This document shows, one piece after another, positions 1-12,230 of a stretch of 64,000 nt of DNA; within the stretch, counting starts at the first letter, position 1, and each line of letters opens with the position of its first letter. The translations under genes and the position numbers were made by a program. The notes below the pieces were generated by a model. It did no database searches. It was not told where the DNA came from and saw only the letters and a program-made list of their open reading frames with translations. The stretch comes from Pagrus major (Eukaryota > Chordata > Actinopteri > Spariformes > Sparidae): NCBI RefSeq assembly GCF_040436345.1, contig NC_133218.1, forward strand, positions 4,962,484-5,026,483, in the 5' to 3' direction.

Positions 1-3000
1 CCCTCGACTCCAGGTATTTTCCTCTAGAAGCTTCGGGCTCTGTTAATCCATTTAACCATACAGCAAGCAATATTATTTGCCCAATATTTGCATTAGAAAT
101 CATAATTCACCAGTTGGATGGTTTTAGGAAATGTTACATTTGTCATACTTATGCAAACGTGTATTTTTATAGTTTTTATGAATTTTTATTGCATTTAAAG
201 GGTCTTTTCATGTTTAATAGAGTCAAAAAGCCACATTTAATCTAATTTAATTCAATGAAGTGAAGTGAAGCAATAAAACATGCAGAGCTGAAATAATTAG
301 TCAGTAATGATGCATTCACGTGCTCCTCGGAAGTTTTCACCTTCAGAGGTTGGAAGCTGTTCTTCCAACTTTGTTGTGTTCATGTGCATCAAATCAGAAT
401 GCGGGAGCAACATGGTCGCCAAAAAGTAGTTGTTCTGCATTTTGTTCAACCCAAAATACCGTACTACAGTTTACATGTGAGCCAGAATTAGATATGCAAT
501 ACATGATTGTGATAAAAGTTTCCCAACATCAACCCAGAGTTCAGAGGTGTTCTTCTGACTTGAGGGGGCATTTATGTGAATTTTTCCATTTAGAAAAACA
601 TTTTTCCTATTATTCCGACACCACATAGAGCACAGAACATCAATCAGCAACTAATTTGATTAACTGTTTTTTTTTATTTTTTAAGCAATAATGCTATGAT
701 TTGATGGCTTCAGCCAGTCAAATGTGCAGTATTGGTATATTTAGTTGTCAGATATGATTGTAAATTGAATCTATTTAAGCTTTGGACTGTTGAGCGTAGA
801 AAACAAACAATATTAATTAGTCACATTGAGCACTGGGAAATTATAATGTGGATTTTCACTGTTTTCCAACATTTCATGATCAGAAAGATTAATAAAGAAA
901 GTAATTGGCAGATTCATCAATAATAAAAATAACTGTTACTTGCAGCCTTGAAAACATTAAAGCTTCCCAAGAGGGTGGATAGATTTTATCGGTGCTCTGT
1001 GTTTGTGTGGTCACACTGATGAAGTCACTGGAGGTTGTGGATGAATAATCACATGAGCATCGACTGTTACATGGGTCTTTTGTATCCGCACATGCACATT
1101 ACATACTGTACATGTGTTTTCAAGTGTTCGTCTGACGTACCCACCTGTGTATACAAGCGTGGTTTCATGCTGGTATATTTCTTGCTGCATGTCATCTCTG
1201 TCTCCTGCCTTATTGCTAAACAGCCAGAGAGCAAAGCAGAGCAGAGGAGGTGGAATCTCGTCTATATTCCCTGCCCATCCTTTATTGATGCCAGAGTAAT
1301 CACGGGGCCAGAGTACAAATCCACTTACTCTCTGCATTGCCTTAAGTAATGGATTTATGAGTGCATTAAAGAGCCGTAGTCATCCAGAGGCCCCTGCCAG
1401 ACTGGCTCTCTCCTTCATTCTCCTCCTGATCGACTGCCTTTGTGTCTCCGTCGGCCTCGTCTGCCTCTGCTTTCTCATGACATGTGAGATCTCGCTGTCT
1501 GTTTCTCAATTGTCTTCTCACTATTGGCTCATTTTCACTCTCTGTGATCTCGGGATGCTTTAAGGAGCCATGATTCCATTACCCTCCTTTTTCTTTACTC
1601 CTACACTCTTTCCTCTCTTTATCCTTTGGGGAACCTTGATGAGAAAAAGGTGCTGCGCAGACCAAGTAACAAGGCCAAAGGAGAGATCATCCCAGAATCT
1701 ATTCGTGCTTAAGGGGGTTGAAATGAATTCAGCACAGCCGCTGAAGTGCCTGGAAAATAGTTGATATAATGTAAGAGGAGCGGTTGCAGTGTGGAAACTG
1801 AATCAGCTGAGTTCATGTCTTTGGTGAGTTTTTAGGGAAGTGATGTGGTGATGCAAATGGAACCAGTTACAATGTTTGTTTCAGTGACTTCTCGATGGAA
1901 AAATTTTTTTTTTAAAAACCTAAACTAGCTTAGATATAATTTAATTGTCTTTTTTCATCATGTTATTTCAAACTACATACATCTCATCATCAAAAATGTG
2001 TGTTTGATGCTATGATATAACAGTAACACTTTCACTACATCTGGTTGCAGACCTAATTCACCTGTTGGGCCACAGAAAGTCTGAGTTTACATCAAACTAG
2101 CAGCTAGTCTGAGATGTTGCTGCAGGGTAGTTTTGGTTTATCAGTAATATCAGCCTAAGCCTAGTGACGATACTGTTCCTCCTATGTGCATAAATAATAA
2201 GAGTAAAAATATTCAAAAACATTTTTCCAGTACGATATTAATTTGAAAGGCTATTGAAAATGACTTATTAAACTTCCTTCAACACAGAATTTGAATAGTC
2301 TCAAACTACAATGAACCCACCTGATACTTTTACACTCATGCTACCATTTTGTGGCCCATGCTGCCGAACTTTCTGCCTCTGAAGCTCCAGTGCTATGAGC
2401 AAAAAAAGTTAACTTATAGCCTTGCTATCTATTTTATATAATTTTTCATTTATATGTTTTGCAGCTGTATAAACGTGGAAAAAAACCCTGTTTTTGCATT
2501 TTATTTTGATCACAATTGAGATGTCACAAGCCCACAAGGCATTTAGAGATGTGTATTGTATATATCGCCTTTCAGCCTTAAAATACTAAAATATTAATTT
2601 TGGTCCGTATCATCCAGCCCCTTTTTCAGTCTATAGGGAAGTTGCTTCAGTTCTTCAACTTCTTCCTTTACTCTCTTCTTACATCTTCCTGCTGCTCCGT
2701 TCTTCCCTCCCTGCTGTCCTCTTCCTAATTAAGCTCAGTGTGCAGTGACACATCTGTACTGTACATCCCATGAGAACCGCGTGTGTGTGTGCGTGCGTGC
2801 GTGCGTAATACATACACACAGAGCTCGGCACTTCACACAGGTAATAAAAATACAGGATCCTTGGTAATAAAGAGGAAGGTTTTGACTGCAGAATATCTCT
2901 GAAGTTATCAGACTGTTATTGATCTTTTGAATATGTGACTATCAAGTGAATCTTAGGAAAACGAGGACAAAGATGAGCTATCATAGAAGCACGGCATCAA

Positions 3001-3225
3001 AGGAGGGTGTGTGCGACTGGAAAAGGCTTCCAGTCAGTCTGCTAAAAATAGTCCGTTGTCATCTGTTAGTCATCAGAAGTTCTTAAAATCAGTCAAATGA
3101 GGTTATTTTTTCTGATCAGTTGCACTTGGAAAAAAACACAATTGAGTCTCTTTTCTCCTGAAGTTCATTTTTAACACTCCCCTTATTTATCTGCTGCACC
3201 CACCCTCCTCACCCCGCCACCACAG
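1..3225 (+). other. Intron of left-edge glce gene (partial)
   Basis: This stretch lies upstream of the first visible glce exon and ends in a pyrimidine-rich tract and the CAG acceptor at 3223-3225, so I read it as intron. It holds no coding exon that I can support. The open frames around 1011-1349 overlap on both strands and resemble no family I know. It contains one interspersed repeat near 340-640 and a short GTGC-rich simple repeat near 2780-2806. The exon that should precede (about 105 residues in the middle of the enzyme) is not here and would have to lie left of base 1. Confidence 0.7.
340..640 (+). repeat. Interspersed repeat, copy 1
   Basis: The segment resembles 8388-8580. Shared words include GTTCTTCC, TCAGAATG, GCAACATGG, TGTGAATTTT and the closing pattern CA-CACATA-A-GCACAG. 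The second copy is shorter, through an internal deletion. The open reading frame across this segment (320-628) is therefore repeat sequence and not a gene. The family name is unknown to me. Confidence 0.55.
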
Positions 3226-4900
3226 AGTCCTCAGAAGGTGTGTCCCTCCAGCTGGGTAACTCCAAAGACTTCATCCTCAGCTTGGACCTCAAGTTCGTCT
3301 CCAACGGCAGCGTGTCTGTTGTCCTGGAAACCACAGAGAAGGGCCCACCCTTCACCATCCACTACGTGACCAGCACGCAGCTCATCGCCTTCAAAGACCG
3401 TGACATCACCTACGGTATCGGCTCACGGACCGCCTGGAGCACCCTGACCCGAGATCTGCTCACCGACCTCAGGAAGGGCGTCGGGCTGTCCAACACCAAG
3501 GCTGTGAAGGCCACGAAGGTCAGTTTATGTCAGACATCTGGTGCTGAAAGTGGCTTTGATAAAACGTCTGTTTTTTTATAATTATGTTTTAAGTTCACCT
3601 TTTAGTATCAGATCAGTGTGATAGGTACAAAAGAAAAACAGGATGGGATGGAGCAGTTCTTTTGTTACCATCCACAACTTATTTTAATGGAAATGCAAAA
3701 ACAACCGTTCTAATGTGTAACGAACTGAACTGAACCACACTGCTTGGTGGAAACGAGGCTTACGTAACGAGACCAATGCAGAAACAATTAGATGATTAAT
3801 TGATCATTAGAAAACTAATCTGCAACTTTGATATTGATAGTTAAATAACCATCAATTGTTTCAATAATCTAAATAATTGTTCGTGGCAGCCCTAAACTGG
3901 ACTGTACATAATTAATCGTAAGTGATTTCTGATCTCAAAGCTGCATTTCAGGTAATGGTATGCACCAAACTAATAACATGATGACTCGTGCAGCATTATT
4001 TTCATCAGATTTGTATGAATGTAAATTAAATACAGATGTAGAGTTTTGTTAAATTATGTTGGGATATATTTTATTATGGGAACTTAGACACTCAATACAT
4101 GCAGAGATGATAATCCTAATTCCATCATTGATTAGTTTGTCTGCCTCTGCGTCTGATGTCCTCCTCAGATCATGCCCAGACGGGTGGTGCGACTTGTCCT
4201 ACATGGGCGTGGCTTTGTTGACAATGTCACCATCTCCACAACTGCCCACATGGCTGCCTTCTTCGCCGCCAGCGACTGGCTGCTCCGCAACCAGGACGAA
4301 CGAGGCGGCTGGCCCATCATGGTCACCCGTAAACTGGGGGAAGGCTTCCGGCCTCTGGAGCCTGGCTGGTACTCGGCCATGGCTCAAGGCCAGGCCATGT
4401 CCACACTGGTGAGAGCCTACCTCCTCACCAAGGACCAGGCTTACCTCAACGCTGCCCTCAAGGCAGTCGGACCCTACAAGGTGCCTTCAGCGCAGCACGG
4501 GGTCAAAGCTGTGTTCATGAACAAATACGACTGGTATGAGGAGTACCCCACCACACCCAGCTCCTTTGTCCTCAACGGCTTCATCTACTCCCTGCTGGGA
4601 CTCTTTGACTTGACTGAGACAGCCGGAGAGAAGCTTGGCAGGGAGGCCGGGCAGCTGTTCAGCCGCGGCATGGAGTCGCTGAAGGCCATGCTGCCGCTCT
4701 TTGACACAGGGTCTGGGAGCATTTATGACCTGCGCCACTTCATGTTGGGCACGGCGCCCAACCTGGCCCGCTGGGACTATCACACCACGCACATTAACCA
4801 GTTAAAGCTGGTGGCATCCATAGACAACTCTCCCATCTTCAAGGATGTGGTCAAACGCTGGAAAAACTACTTAAAAGGGATTCGTGCCAAGCACAACTAG
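3226..4900 (+). CDS. glce: D-glucuronyl C5-epimerase, 3' coding exons (partial)
   Basis: Two exons are visible: 3226-3518 (two bases finish a codon begun upstream, then 97 codons) and 4169-4900 (243 codons plus TAG). They are joined by a GT-AG intron in phase 0. Together they give the C-terminal ~340 of about 617 residues. The enzyme is a type II Golgi membrane protein that epimerises D-glucuronic to L-iduronic acid at C5 in N-sulfated heparan sulfate/heparin precursor. The reading is nearly colinear with vertebrate [45 protein letters not shown] and the C-terminal RAKHN. The tyrosine-bearing segments that form the active site are present ([34 protein letters not shown]). The exons are GC-rich compared with their surroundings. 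The N-terminal half is absent to the left of this point. A glce 5' exon occurs at 61930, beyond an assembly gap, and may belong to this same gene or to a second copy. Confidence 0.95.
3519..4168 (+). other. Last intron of left glce
   Basis: The donor GTCAGT follows the AAG codon, and the acceptor is CTCCTCAG at 4161-4168. The intron is 650 bp, AT-rich, with no other recognisable feature. Confidence 0.85.
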
Positions 4901-4999
4901 ACCGTAACCCACATATAGATACAGCTGAGATGATGACTTAAGGGTTGAATATACTTTATGTGTGATGGATGAGTGAATGTGAGACGGATGCTTCCTCAC

Positions 5000-5125
<126 letters not shown>

Positions 5126-5265
5126 GGTTAAAGTAAGAATATATGATGTTAGAGAATTGAATTGTTACGACTGAATCACATTTCCAACTTGCTTTGTTGC
5201 ATCCACCACAAGTTTTCCTCCAGTTTTTCACCATTTTTTTCAGATTTGCAAAGTTTATTGAGACA

Positions 5266-5271
5266 AATAAA
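5266..5271 (+). promoter_or_regulatory. Candidate polyadenylation signal of glce
   Basis: AATAAA lies 366 bp after the stop codon and is the first canonical hexamer downstream of the coding end. Later signals may also be used; no transcript evidence is available here. Confidence 0.45.
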
Positions 5272-5760
5272 CTAAATTTAAAAAAAAAACAGAATATATT
5301 ATAAATGATTTTAAGGAGAATGTTGCCAAAAATATATCTTATCTTTATAAAACACTTAAACATTCTGGGTTTTATTTCTCCACTGCAAAGTTTTTAATCT
5401 GTAACCCTCATAAAGTTTTAAATCAAGAAGTATTTTTGAAGTTTACCATATTTAAACTGTTAGGTGAGGTAAATTAATTTGGCTGTCATCCTTTTACAAA
5501 AAATACTTAATGCTTCCAAACTGTCAGCTTCCAGTTCTCTCTGAAGCTGCTTCCCCTAAAACACAGTTAAATAGTCACAAATTATTTTGGGGGGGATTAT
5601 GTTGTTATGTCTTTAGTGAGTTTAACTGCTTTAAATATTTATTCTTTAATTTAGGATTAGGTTTCTGGCAAGCTGCTCTGAGGGATAAACACTTCACACC
5701 ACTATATTTGATTTCAGATGATTAAACCAGAGAGTCTCTTCAAAAGTCCTCTGTGTTTAG

Positions 5761-5945
5761 CTGAGCTCTTGTTTATGCACACCTGGTCAGAGTTATGTCA
5801 TGTGACTCACACTGGAGACCGGAGACTGCAGGTAGCATGCTGCCACATACCCTGAGATAAACCCATCAGGCCTGCAGCCATCTTTAAAAAAAACTCCTGA
5901 TTAATAATTCATCCTAATAAGCTGCCAGTGCTGAAGCTCCTTTAT
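5761..5945. promoter_or_regulatory. Possible conserved non-coding element A
   Basis: The segment shares a near-identical 30-bp word with 11443-11472: TCCTGATTAATAATT followed by CATCCTAATA here. The word is rich in homeodomain-type TAAT cores. It contains no repeat signature that I recognise. The enhancer reading is inference only; a shared dispersed repeat is the alternative. Confidence 0.25.
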
Positions 5946-6361
5946 GAGATGTTTAAGGATGACAAACTTTGTGCTACCACTCTTAGCTGTAACCAAAAGC
6001 CACTAAAGTCTGCCAGTTGGTCGCAAAGAAACTTAATAATTCATGCGCCATTACAGAACACAGCTACAAACGGTTAGTTCTGCATCACCAGGACTTCAGC
6101 CCAGTTTGTAAAGCAAAAGTTTTCCCGTGTCAGAGATCCTACGGCCGAGAAATGAGCCAATGATTTCACTGATCAAGAGTCACTTTGTTCTTTTAATTTA
6201 CAACAGTGGGGATGTGGATTACATCAGTCAGCAAGATATGTTAGAATTCTTCATGGCTGTGTGGTCCTGAAGTTAACACGGGCAACTTCAACTGTTCAGA
6301 CGATACCACAGAGAGGAAGAGTTTTTACGGCCGCTTCTTTGACCACTACTCAACATAAGCG

Positions 6362-6640
6362 TGTCATTACTTAAAGACCTCCAAGCAGTTAGCCCTGTTG
6401 TCATGGAAATTAAAATCCGGCAATCGTCCAAATTGCACCAAATTGGGCACAGCACTTCCCTGGGTCCTCAGCAATAAACCTTCCCTGTTTGAAGTAGATC
6501 GGGTGAACGGTTCTCGAGATGTGCGAACCACAGAAAGAAAGACAGACAGAGATTCTTTGCTCTCAAGTAAGATGGGCACTAAACAAGATAAATACAAATG
6601 GAAAAGTCCTCTAAAGCTTCAGGTAGAGCAGTCTAAATAA
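6362..6640. repeat. Repeat-like block
   Basis: The stretch contains phrases typical of old dispersed fish repeats: CCAAATTGCACCAAATTGGG, a reference to CGGGTGAACGGTTCTCGAGA, then AGAAAGAAAGACAGACAGA. Overlapping open frames of similar length exist on both strands, as expected for non-coding repeat. The family is not identified. Confidence 0.35.
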
Positions 6641-8011
6641 TCCCAGCAGTTTCATTCTAAGCTTCCTTGTCCTGCAACAACTAATCTATTAATCAATTCA
6701 TTGCCAACAATTTTGAAAGTGGTTTGAGTTCTTTTCAAAAGAAAGTCTCAATTTTCTGATTCCAGCTTCTTAAATGTGAATATGTTCTTATAAACCAAAT
6801 AACATTGATTAGTTGAGAAAATAATCGACATGAAAATAATTTCCATACTGTCATGTCGTAATTAATGTATGCAGGCAACACTGAAAGTGATTTTAAACTG
6901 ATTCTCGGATTAATCCCTTGACTCGTCCTTGTAAAACATACTTTTTCACAATCTTTCACTTTATGTCCTTTGATTCAAACAGCAGCACCATTAGTTTTAG
7001 CTACGTTTTCATTAATTTTCATGCCCCTTTTGACCTTTTTTATATCTTGTTTTACTTAGAAACTCATCTGAAAAGCTCTCCTTCTATAACTCCTCTGCAT
7101 GATAATTGCAGGATATCAGTGTGGGTGGTGTAGACGTACGTGTGTGTGTTCGCAGCTAGACGTGTGGGCAGCGGAGGCACAGCTGTGTCTCACTAACATG
7201 TCAATTTATAACATTCAAATAGACAATGGTAGGAGTGCTGAAGGTCGAGGTAAATTCTTGACAAACATAAAGAGGCTGTCAGTCCCAGCAGGCTCTCATT
7301 GCTTCTCTCTGCTGCTGTGGGTGCATGAACTCAGCGTTTTTAATCTCAGTGCTGCCCTGTTGACCGCTGTACGAGGAGAAACCAGCTCGCCAAGACACTC
7401 ACAATTCACCCGGCTAATAGGCTGGAGAGCCTGCACACAGTACAGTCGCAAGTCGGGGATGAGTCAGCACACACTGGCATCGCGCTCACAAAGAAAACAA
7501 AGTGGAGCCCTTCAGCATTAATGAGGCTTTTATTGATCTACTTTAAAGATTTTTAATGGGACGCAGGAGAATCAGGCGGGTTTGTTCTTCTCAAAGTGTT
7601 GATGGTGAATTTTTCCTTTGGTCATTTTCATAAAACTGGTGTCTGCTTTGAGATGAAAACGTTCTCCCAGACGGTCTGCATTGTGTGTGAGCTTTTAAAG
7701 AAACTAGATCAAAGGAGTAGGTGAATCATTTCGATGTAATAGAAAAGAAATAGACCTTAAAGTACAGCTTCGTCTGTAACTCAACTTTTTGCATTGAGAA
7801 CTATGTGAGAAATTAGGGCGACACAGTCAGCTGAGAATTTTGAGAATAAAGTTGAATATTTCAATAATAAAGTCGTGATATGAGGAAAAATAGTAGCTGT
7901 ACAATACAGTATAAACACCAATATTAAAATCACTGACACCATGTTCTTTGACATGCAACAGCCCACACCACAAAAACTGCTCAGGAACGACCCGAGGAAG
8001 GTGACGAACAG

Positions 8012-8065
8012 CTCAAGGCTCATATCTGGCTCAAGGCTCATATCTGGCTCAAGGCTCATATCTGG
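8012..8065. repeat. 18-bp tandem repeat, three units
   Basis: CTCAAGGCTCATATCTGG is repeated three times head to tail without mismatch. The minus-strand open frame across it, with repeated MSLEPD, is its shadow. Confidence 0.95.
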
Positions 8066-8387
8066 CTTCTTCTTCTGGATTCTTCAGATCTCAATCTGAT
8101 CAAGCTTCCTTGGAAAATGCAGGAACAAGTCTGATCCATGGAGGCTCGATCATGGATCACACTTGGCTCTCACTGATCAAGGCGTGGACACAAGACCTCT
8201 AGGGTTTTCCTGTGATGTCTGGTGGTGCGTTCTGAGTCCTGTGTGTTACGAGGTGGGTCCTCCATAATCAGAGCTGTTCCAGCAAAGCCTTGGGCTCTTT
8301 GTTAGGTTCTTCAGACCATTCCTGAGCAGCTCTTCCAGTGTAGCAGGGCGCATTAAGGCCCTCATAGCGTTATTTTTACCTAGTCTT

Positions 8388-8580
8388 CATTTCCCGAGTT
8401 GGGAAGCCGTTCTTCCGATTTCGGTGTGTTCCAGTTCCAGTCATGTCAGAATGTGGGGGCAACATGGACGCCATAAAGAAGTTTGTTTTGCATTTTACTG
8501 CTCAGAGCATTCATGTGAATTTTCCCAGTTGGAAAAACGTTTTTTCCGATAATTTCAACAGCACATAAATGCACAGTTAA
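8388..8580 (+). repeat. Interspersed repeat, copy 2
   Basis: This copy resembles 340-640 in the same orientation, with an internal deletion: GAGTTGGGAAGCCGTTCTTCC, then TCAGAATGTGGGGGCAACATGG, then TGTGAATTTTCCCA, ending CACATAAATGCACAG. The family is unnamed here. Confidence 0.55.
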
Positions 8581-9096
8581 TGTTGTGGCCTATCTGGTGT
8601 ATAGTGCTTATATACGTTACTATACAGTTACAGGAAAAGATAAAACATGCATGTGTCCAGTCTAACCAGTTTAAAGGGACTCTGTTGATTGTCTGTGTTG
8701 TGCTGGAAGCCGGTCGTTCATTTATGTCAGCGGACTCAATTTCTAAACCAACATAAGCCACTGTTGCTCTCTGTTAGCAGAGCGGAGACGAGGCACTGGA
8801 GAACGTGCATGAAGTCACATTCCTTGAACTGTCTCGGAAAATCCAACCCGAGTCCTTTCGCAAAGAAATCCACAGTCCAGCAGCATTTAACAACTTAACT
8901 TAAACAAATCCTCCACAGGCCAAGAGAGACATGAAGCTCTCATTTTTCACGTCCCATTACAATCTGCTCACATTTGGGCAGTAAAAAGTGATTAATACAT
9001 ACAAATGACCCTTTAATCATAACATACAGCATTTGTTCTTAAAGCAACCTTTGTTGTGATGTTGTTCTAATAATATTACATTTTTCTCATAACAGT

Positions 9097-9262
9097 AAAG
9101 GTCCTGTTGGTAAGGAAAGTTGATATTTGAGTCTCTTTCCCATCTCGGCAAATACTGACGCTTTGGGGTGGTAGGTCGAGACAGTCCCCACCCCAAACGT
9201 CAGTATTTGCCGAGATGGGAATGAGACTAAAAAAATTGACTTTTCTTACAAATAGGACCTTT
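9097..9262. mobile_element. Hairpin MITE
   Basis: The element is a near-perfect inverted repeat: arms of about 75 bp (9097-9171 and 9188-9262) around a 16-bp loop, with termini AAAGGTCC / GGACCTTT. A degraded relative with AAAGGTGC termini lies at 13541-13669. It is non-coding and presumably was mobilised by a transposase supplied in trans. The superfamily cannot be assigned because the target-site duplication is not clear. Confidence 0.85.
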
Positions 9263-10644
9263 AGGACTTTCTAAACAGTGGGCCCTTATCCTCCATCTTA
9301 GAGGTTTATTCTGATTTTATTTTTTTGTTTAAAGATCAACTGTTATCCCAGAGATGAGGTATGAGTGCACTTTTCTTTTTGATAATCCCAGTTTTTTGGA
9401 TCCTTGCTGATCCTTGCTTTGTTCATTTCCTGGTGGCATTTTCTCCTCATGTACGTTTGCATAATTGACACCGACAGGACACGTGGAAATCCGGTCTGTG
9501 GTCTAAAGGGAACATTCAGGAATGGAAGTTTTGTGTGTGACTAACTGTGTCCATTTTGTTTATACCAAAGTCATGAATTTTCGAATTTGTATATTTTTGT
9601 GTGCAAACCGATTTTCCATTCAGCATTTAAATGACGTTGAGTCTCCTCGGAGGCGTCACAGAGAGACACTGCCTTTTGAGAAATGCTTGTTTTTCAAATG
9701 TAGGTTGACTAGATGATAGCAAAAATAAGATAATGTAAAACGTGCTTATCGTGAAGGGGAAGTGTGCAACTAGAGATTAGCATTTAGTCAGCTACTGTTT
9801 TAAAGGCAAATAGCTGCAAATTCTCCTCTGAAGTTTTCTTTCTTTTTTACCATTTTTTGTTTTGAGTGTGTGTTTGCATCATTTGTTGGAATAATTTGCG
9901 GAGGAGGAAGATGTTTTTGCTAGATAGATAAAAGCACAACTGCCGTGTATTGTCACATGATTTTTGTTGTATTTCTGTTGTGTTTCTGTTCAGGACAATG
10001 TGCAACGCCTTCATTCAGGAAGCTGCTATTATTGTTCACTGTGTTACAGGTTTGACAGCTTCTTTTCTCCTCATGTTAGTGGTATTTCTTTTTTCTATTT
10101 TTCCACTCTCTATTAAAGACTTCAGCATATGACCGCTGAGGTCAAATGTGATTTATGCAATAAAATGTTTACTGGGGTTGTGACACCACAGGAGACCCAG
10201 AGCGGTTGTACAGACTTTGCAATCAAAGCACAATGTGCAAATGCTACCATTTTTTTAGTCAAAGGAAGAAATGTGTTTATATACAGAGTAATGCTTTGTG
10301 CTTTAAAAATTTGCTTTTTAAAGGTGTAAAAAAAAAAAAATAAAAGCATTTTTCTTAAATGTCTGGTCTGATCTGTGTTTTCTGTTTAATGAAGATCCAT
10401 ACAGATGTTTTGCTGATCAGTTATTGATTTAAGACATTTTTCAAGAAAATATGGCGAACATGTTGTAAGTTCTGGCTTTTCTTTGTCTTCTGTGATCAAA
10501 AACTAAATATTTATAAAAAATGAAAATAAATTTCCTTAAAGTCAATATTGATCAATATCATCATCAATTTCCAGCTGTACTAAAATAGATACAGTCACTG
10601 GAATGACCAATTTATTGATTTTATCATACATGTAATCATTTAAT
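9263..10644. other. Intergenic, no feature seen
   Basis: This is AT-rich sequence with scattered short open frames on both strands, none with a recognisable domain or splice structure. There are no tandem repeats of note apart from a poly-A run near 10328. Confidence 0.5.
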
Positions 10645-11058
10645 TACCTCCACCAAGATTATGTTTTCCCCTGTCTGTCTGTCTGTCTGTCTGTCTGTTG
10701 GTTTGTCAGCAGGATTACACAAAAACTACTGAACAAATTTCCCCAAAAACTTGGATGGAGGATGGATCTCGGTCCAGAATAGATCCCATTAACTTTTTGT
10801 GCGGATCCAGGAATTATTTCTCACTTTCTTTCAAGTCAGTCAATTTCTCAGGGAATATTGTCTGGATCTTGATGAAGAACATCAGGAGTATTTAGGAGGC
10901 TGGTGTCTATGAGTGAGTACAATTTGATGCAGATCCAAATATAAATCTGGCTGTAGTGGACTTAAATATGTTTTATTTGATATTGGATGAGGCTTGAAAG
11001 AATTAAAGGGGACTGTTGGGCCTTAGGGGAGGTATGCGCTTTACTGAGTGCCATTCTG
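10645..11058. repeat. Dispersed repeat with ACCTCC termini
   Basis: The segment begins ACCTCCACCAAG and ends near CCTTAGGGGAGGT, which is imperfectly complementary to the start. Internal phrases such as GGATTACACAAAAACTACTG, AACTTGGATGGAGGATGG and GGGGACTGTTGGGCCTTAG match a very common fish dispersed repeat that I recognise but cannot name with certainty. It contains a (TCTG)n run at 10671-10698. Confidence 0.65.
10671..10698 (+). repeat. (CTGT)n microsatellite
   Basis: Seven perfect tetranucleotide units lie inside the dispersed repeat at 10645-11058. Confidence 0.95.
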
Positions 11059-11439
11059 CCTACTATTGTAATTGTGCTATCATCTGTTATTCTCAAGGCT
11101 ATACCTCTGTTACTGTATGTCGTATCTATCTGCTCAAGTCTAATGACAAACCCATAAAACCATGTATCCATCATCTTTGAAGTTCTCTTTATATCCAGGA
11201 TTTATTGTGACAATAACTTTACATTTTGAGACATTTGAGTTTAAACAGTTCCCTGCAAATTCTTATGATTCTATCCAGACGTTGGTCCATTTCCAGAGTG
11301 AGCTCTGGTGCTTTTAAACCTAAAATAATACATTCAGGTTAAACTGCTCGTGTCCTTTGTTCAGCCGCTCTGATGCTGCAGTGGAGAAACAGTTTGTTCA
11401 TACTAAACGTCGTCTCTGTGAAACTGCTGAGAAGAAAAA

Positions 11440-11850
11440 CAATCCTGATTAATAATTTATCCTAATTAGGCTATTCTGATCCAGTGAGGAACACAGACAC
11501 CTGAGAAGGACTGTATCTCCGGCCGCCCGCCTGCATTTTTCATTACCTTCTGGCATTTATACAATCCAGCCATAATTTCTCCCTTCTCACAGCCACACAT
11601 CTCATTTCTCCCAGTTAATGATATTACCGTCCCTCCTGACGGTGCGTCTGTCTCCCAGTCCTGTAATTAGCCCGATATAAACCTGATAAGCTCGGTCTCT
11701 TCATGGCCTCTGTGCCGGCCTCCTCTGCTGCCATTCAGATGCCTTTGAGATGGCTGTGATAACATTACAGTGGATCCTTGGTACTCGGAGGCCACAGGCT
11801 TTATAGTGTCCATAAATTTACCCACTTGATAAAATTAACACCCCGTTGAA
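11440..11850. promoter_or_regulatory. Possible conserved non-coding element B
   Basis: The block carries the 30-bp word shared with 5895-5924 (TCCTGATTAATAATT, then TATCCTAATTAGG), including the palindrome CCTAATTAGG, and further TAAT cores (CCAGTTAATGATATTA, CTGTAATTAGCC). It lacks the long open frames, inverted termini and simple repeats that mark the surrounding repeats. The enhancer reading is inference and needs cross-species alignment. Confidence 0.3.
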
Positions 11851-12044
11851 CCCGCCGTTATTGGATCTGTTTGTGTGTTGTGTGGCGGTCCCAGAGGAGG
11901 TGGGAGGAGAGGAACTGGATGTGGAAGCATCCAATGAAATGAGAACAGAAACAATACACCTGCTGCACTTTTTATGAGTCCAATTTTACAGCTTTCATCC
12001 CAGAAGGTTTTTGAGGTTCTGAGATCAGATCTTTTCACCTTAAA

Positions 12045-12230
12045 GAATGACTTTCCTCTAAAGTTTAATCTTAAAGCAACAGCTCAGTATTTGTGGAGAT
12101 AAACTTTTTTGCTTTCTGACAGTCAGTTAAAGCTCCTACAAGGAACTTCGATTTTGTGTTGAGTTTGGCGCCCCCTGTGGACAGAAGAGGGACGAGCACC
12201 GCCTCCGTGTGTAGTAAACTTGATCCGGCT
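12045..12230. repeat. Short dispersed fish repeat
   Basis: Phrases such as CTTAAAGCAACAGCTCAG, TTTCTGACAGTCAG and GGCGCCCCCTGTGGACAG are typical of dispersed teleost repeats. A related CTTAAAGCAACAGTTCA occurs near 12990. The boundaries are approximate. Confidence 0.4.

Larger units (their letters stand above)
5272..9096. other. glce-paqr5 intergenic, first part
   Basis: No coding exon is supported. The block holds a possible conserved AT-rich element (5761-5945), a repeat-like block (6362-6640), an 18-bp tandem repeat (8012-8065) and a second copy of an interspersed repeat (8388-8580). The 140-codon open frame at 7099-7521 has no domain signature, mixed composition and no splice context. 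The same stretch (about 7130-7530) is relatively GC-rich and includes a Maf/AP-1-like TGAGTCAGCA, so a regulatory role is possible but unproven. Confidence 0.5.

Noticed and set aside
320..628. 102-codon open frame
   Set aside because: It lies in an interspersed repeat that recurs at 8388-8580; there is no domain and no splice context.
1011..1349. Overlapping open frames of 104-108 codons on both strands
   Set aside because: Opposite-strand mirror frames within an intron, with no family signature.
7099..7521. 140-codon open frame
   Set aside because: No recognisable domain, splice signals or start context; AT/GC composition changes within it. Possibly regulatory DNA instead.
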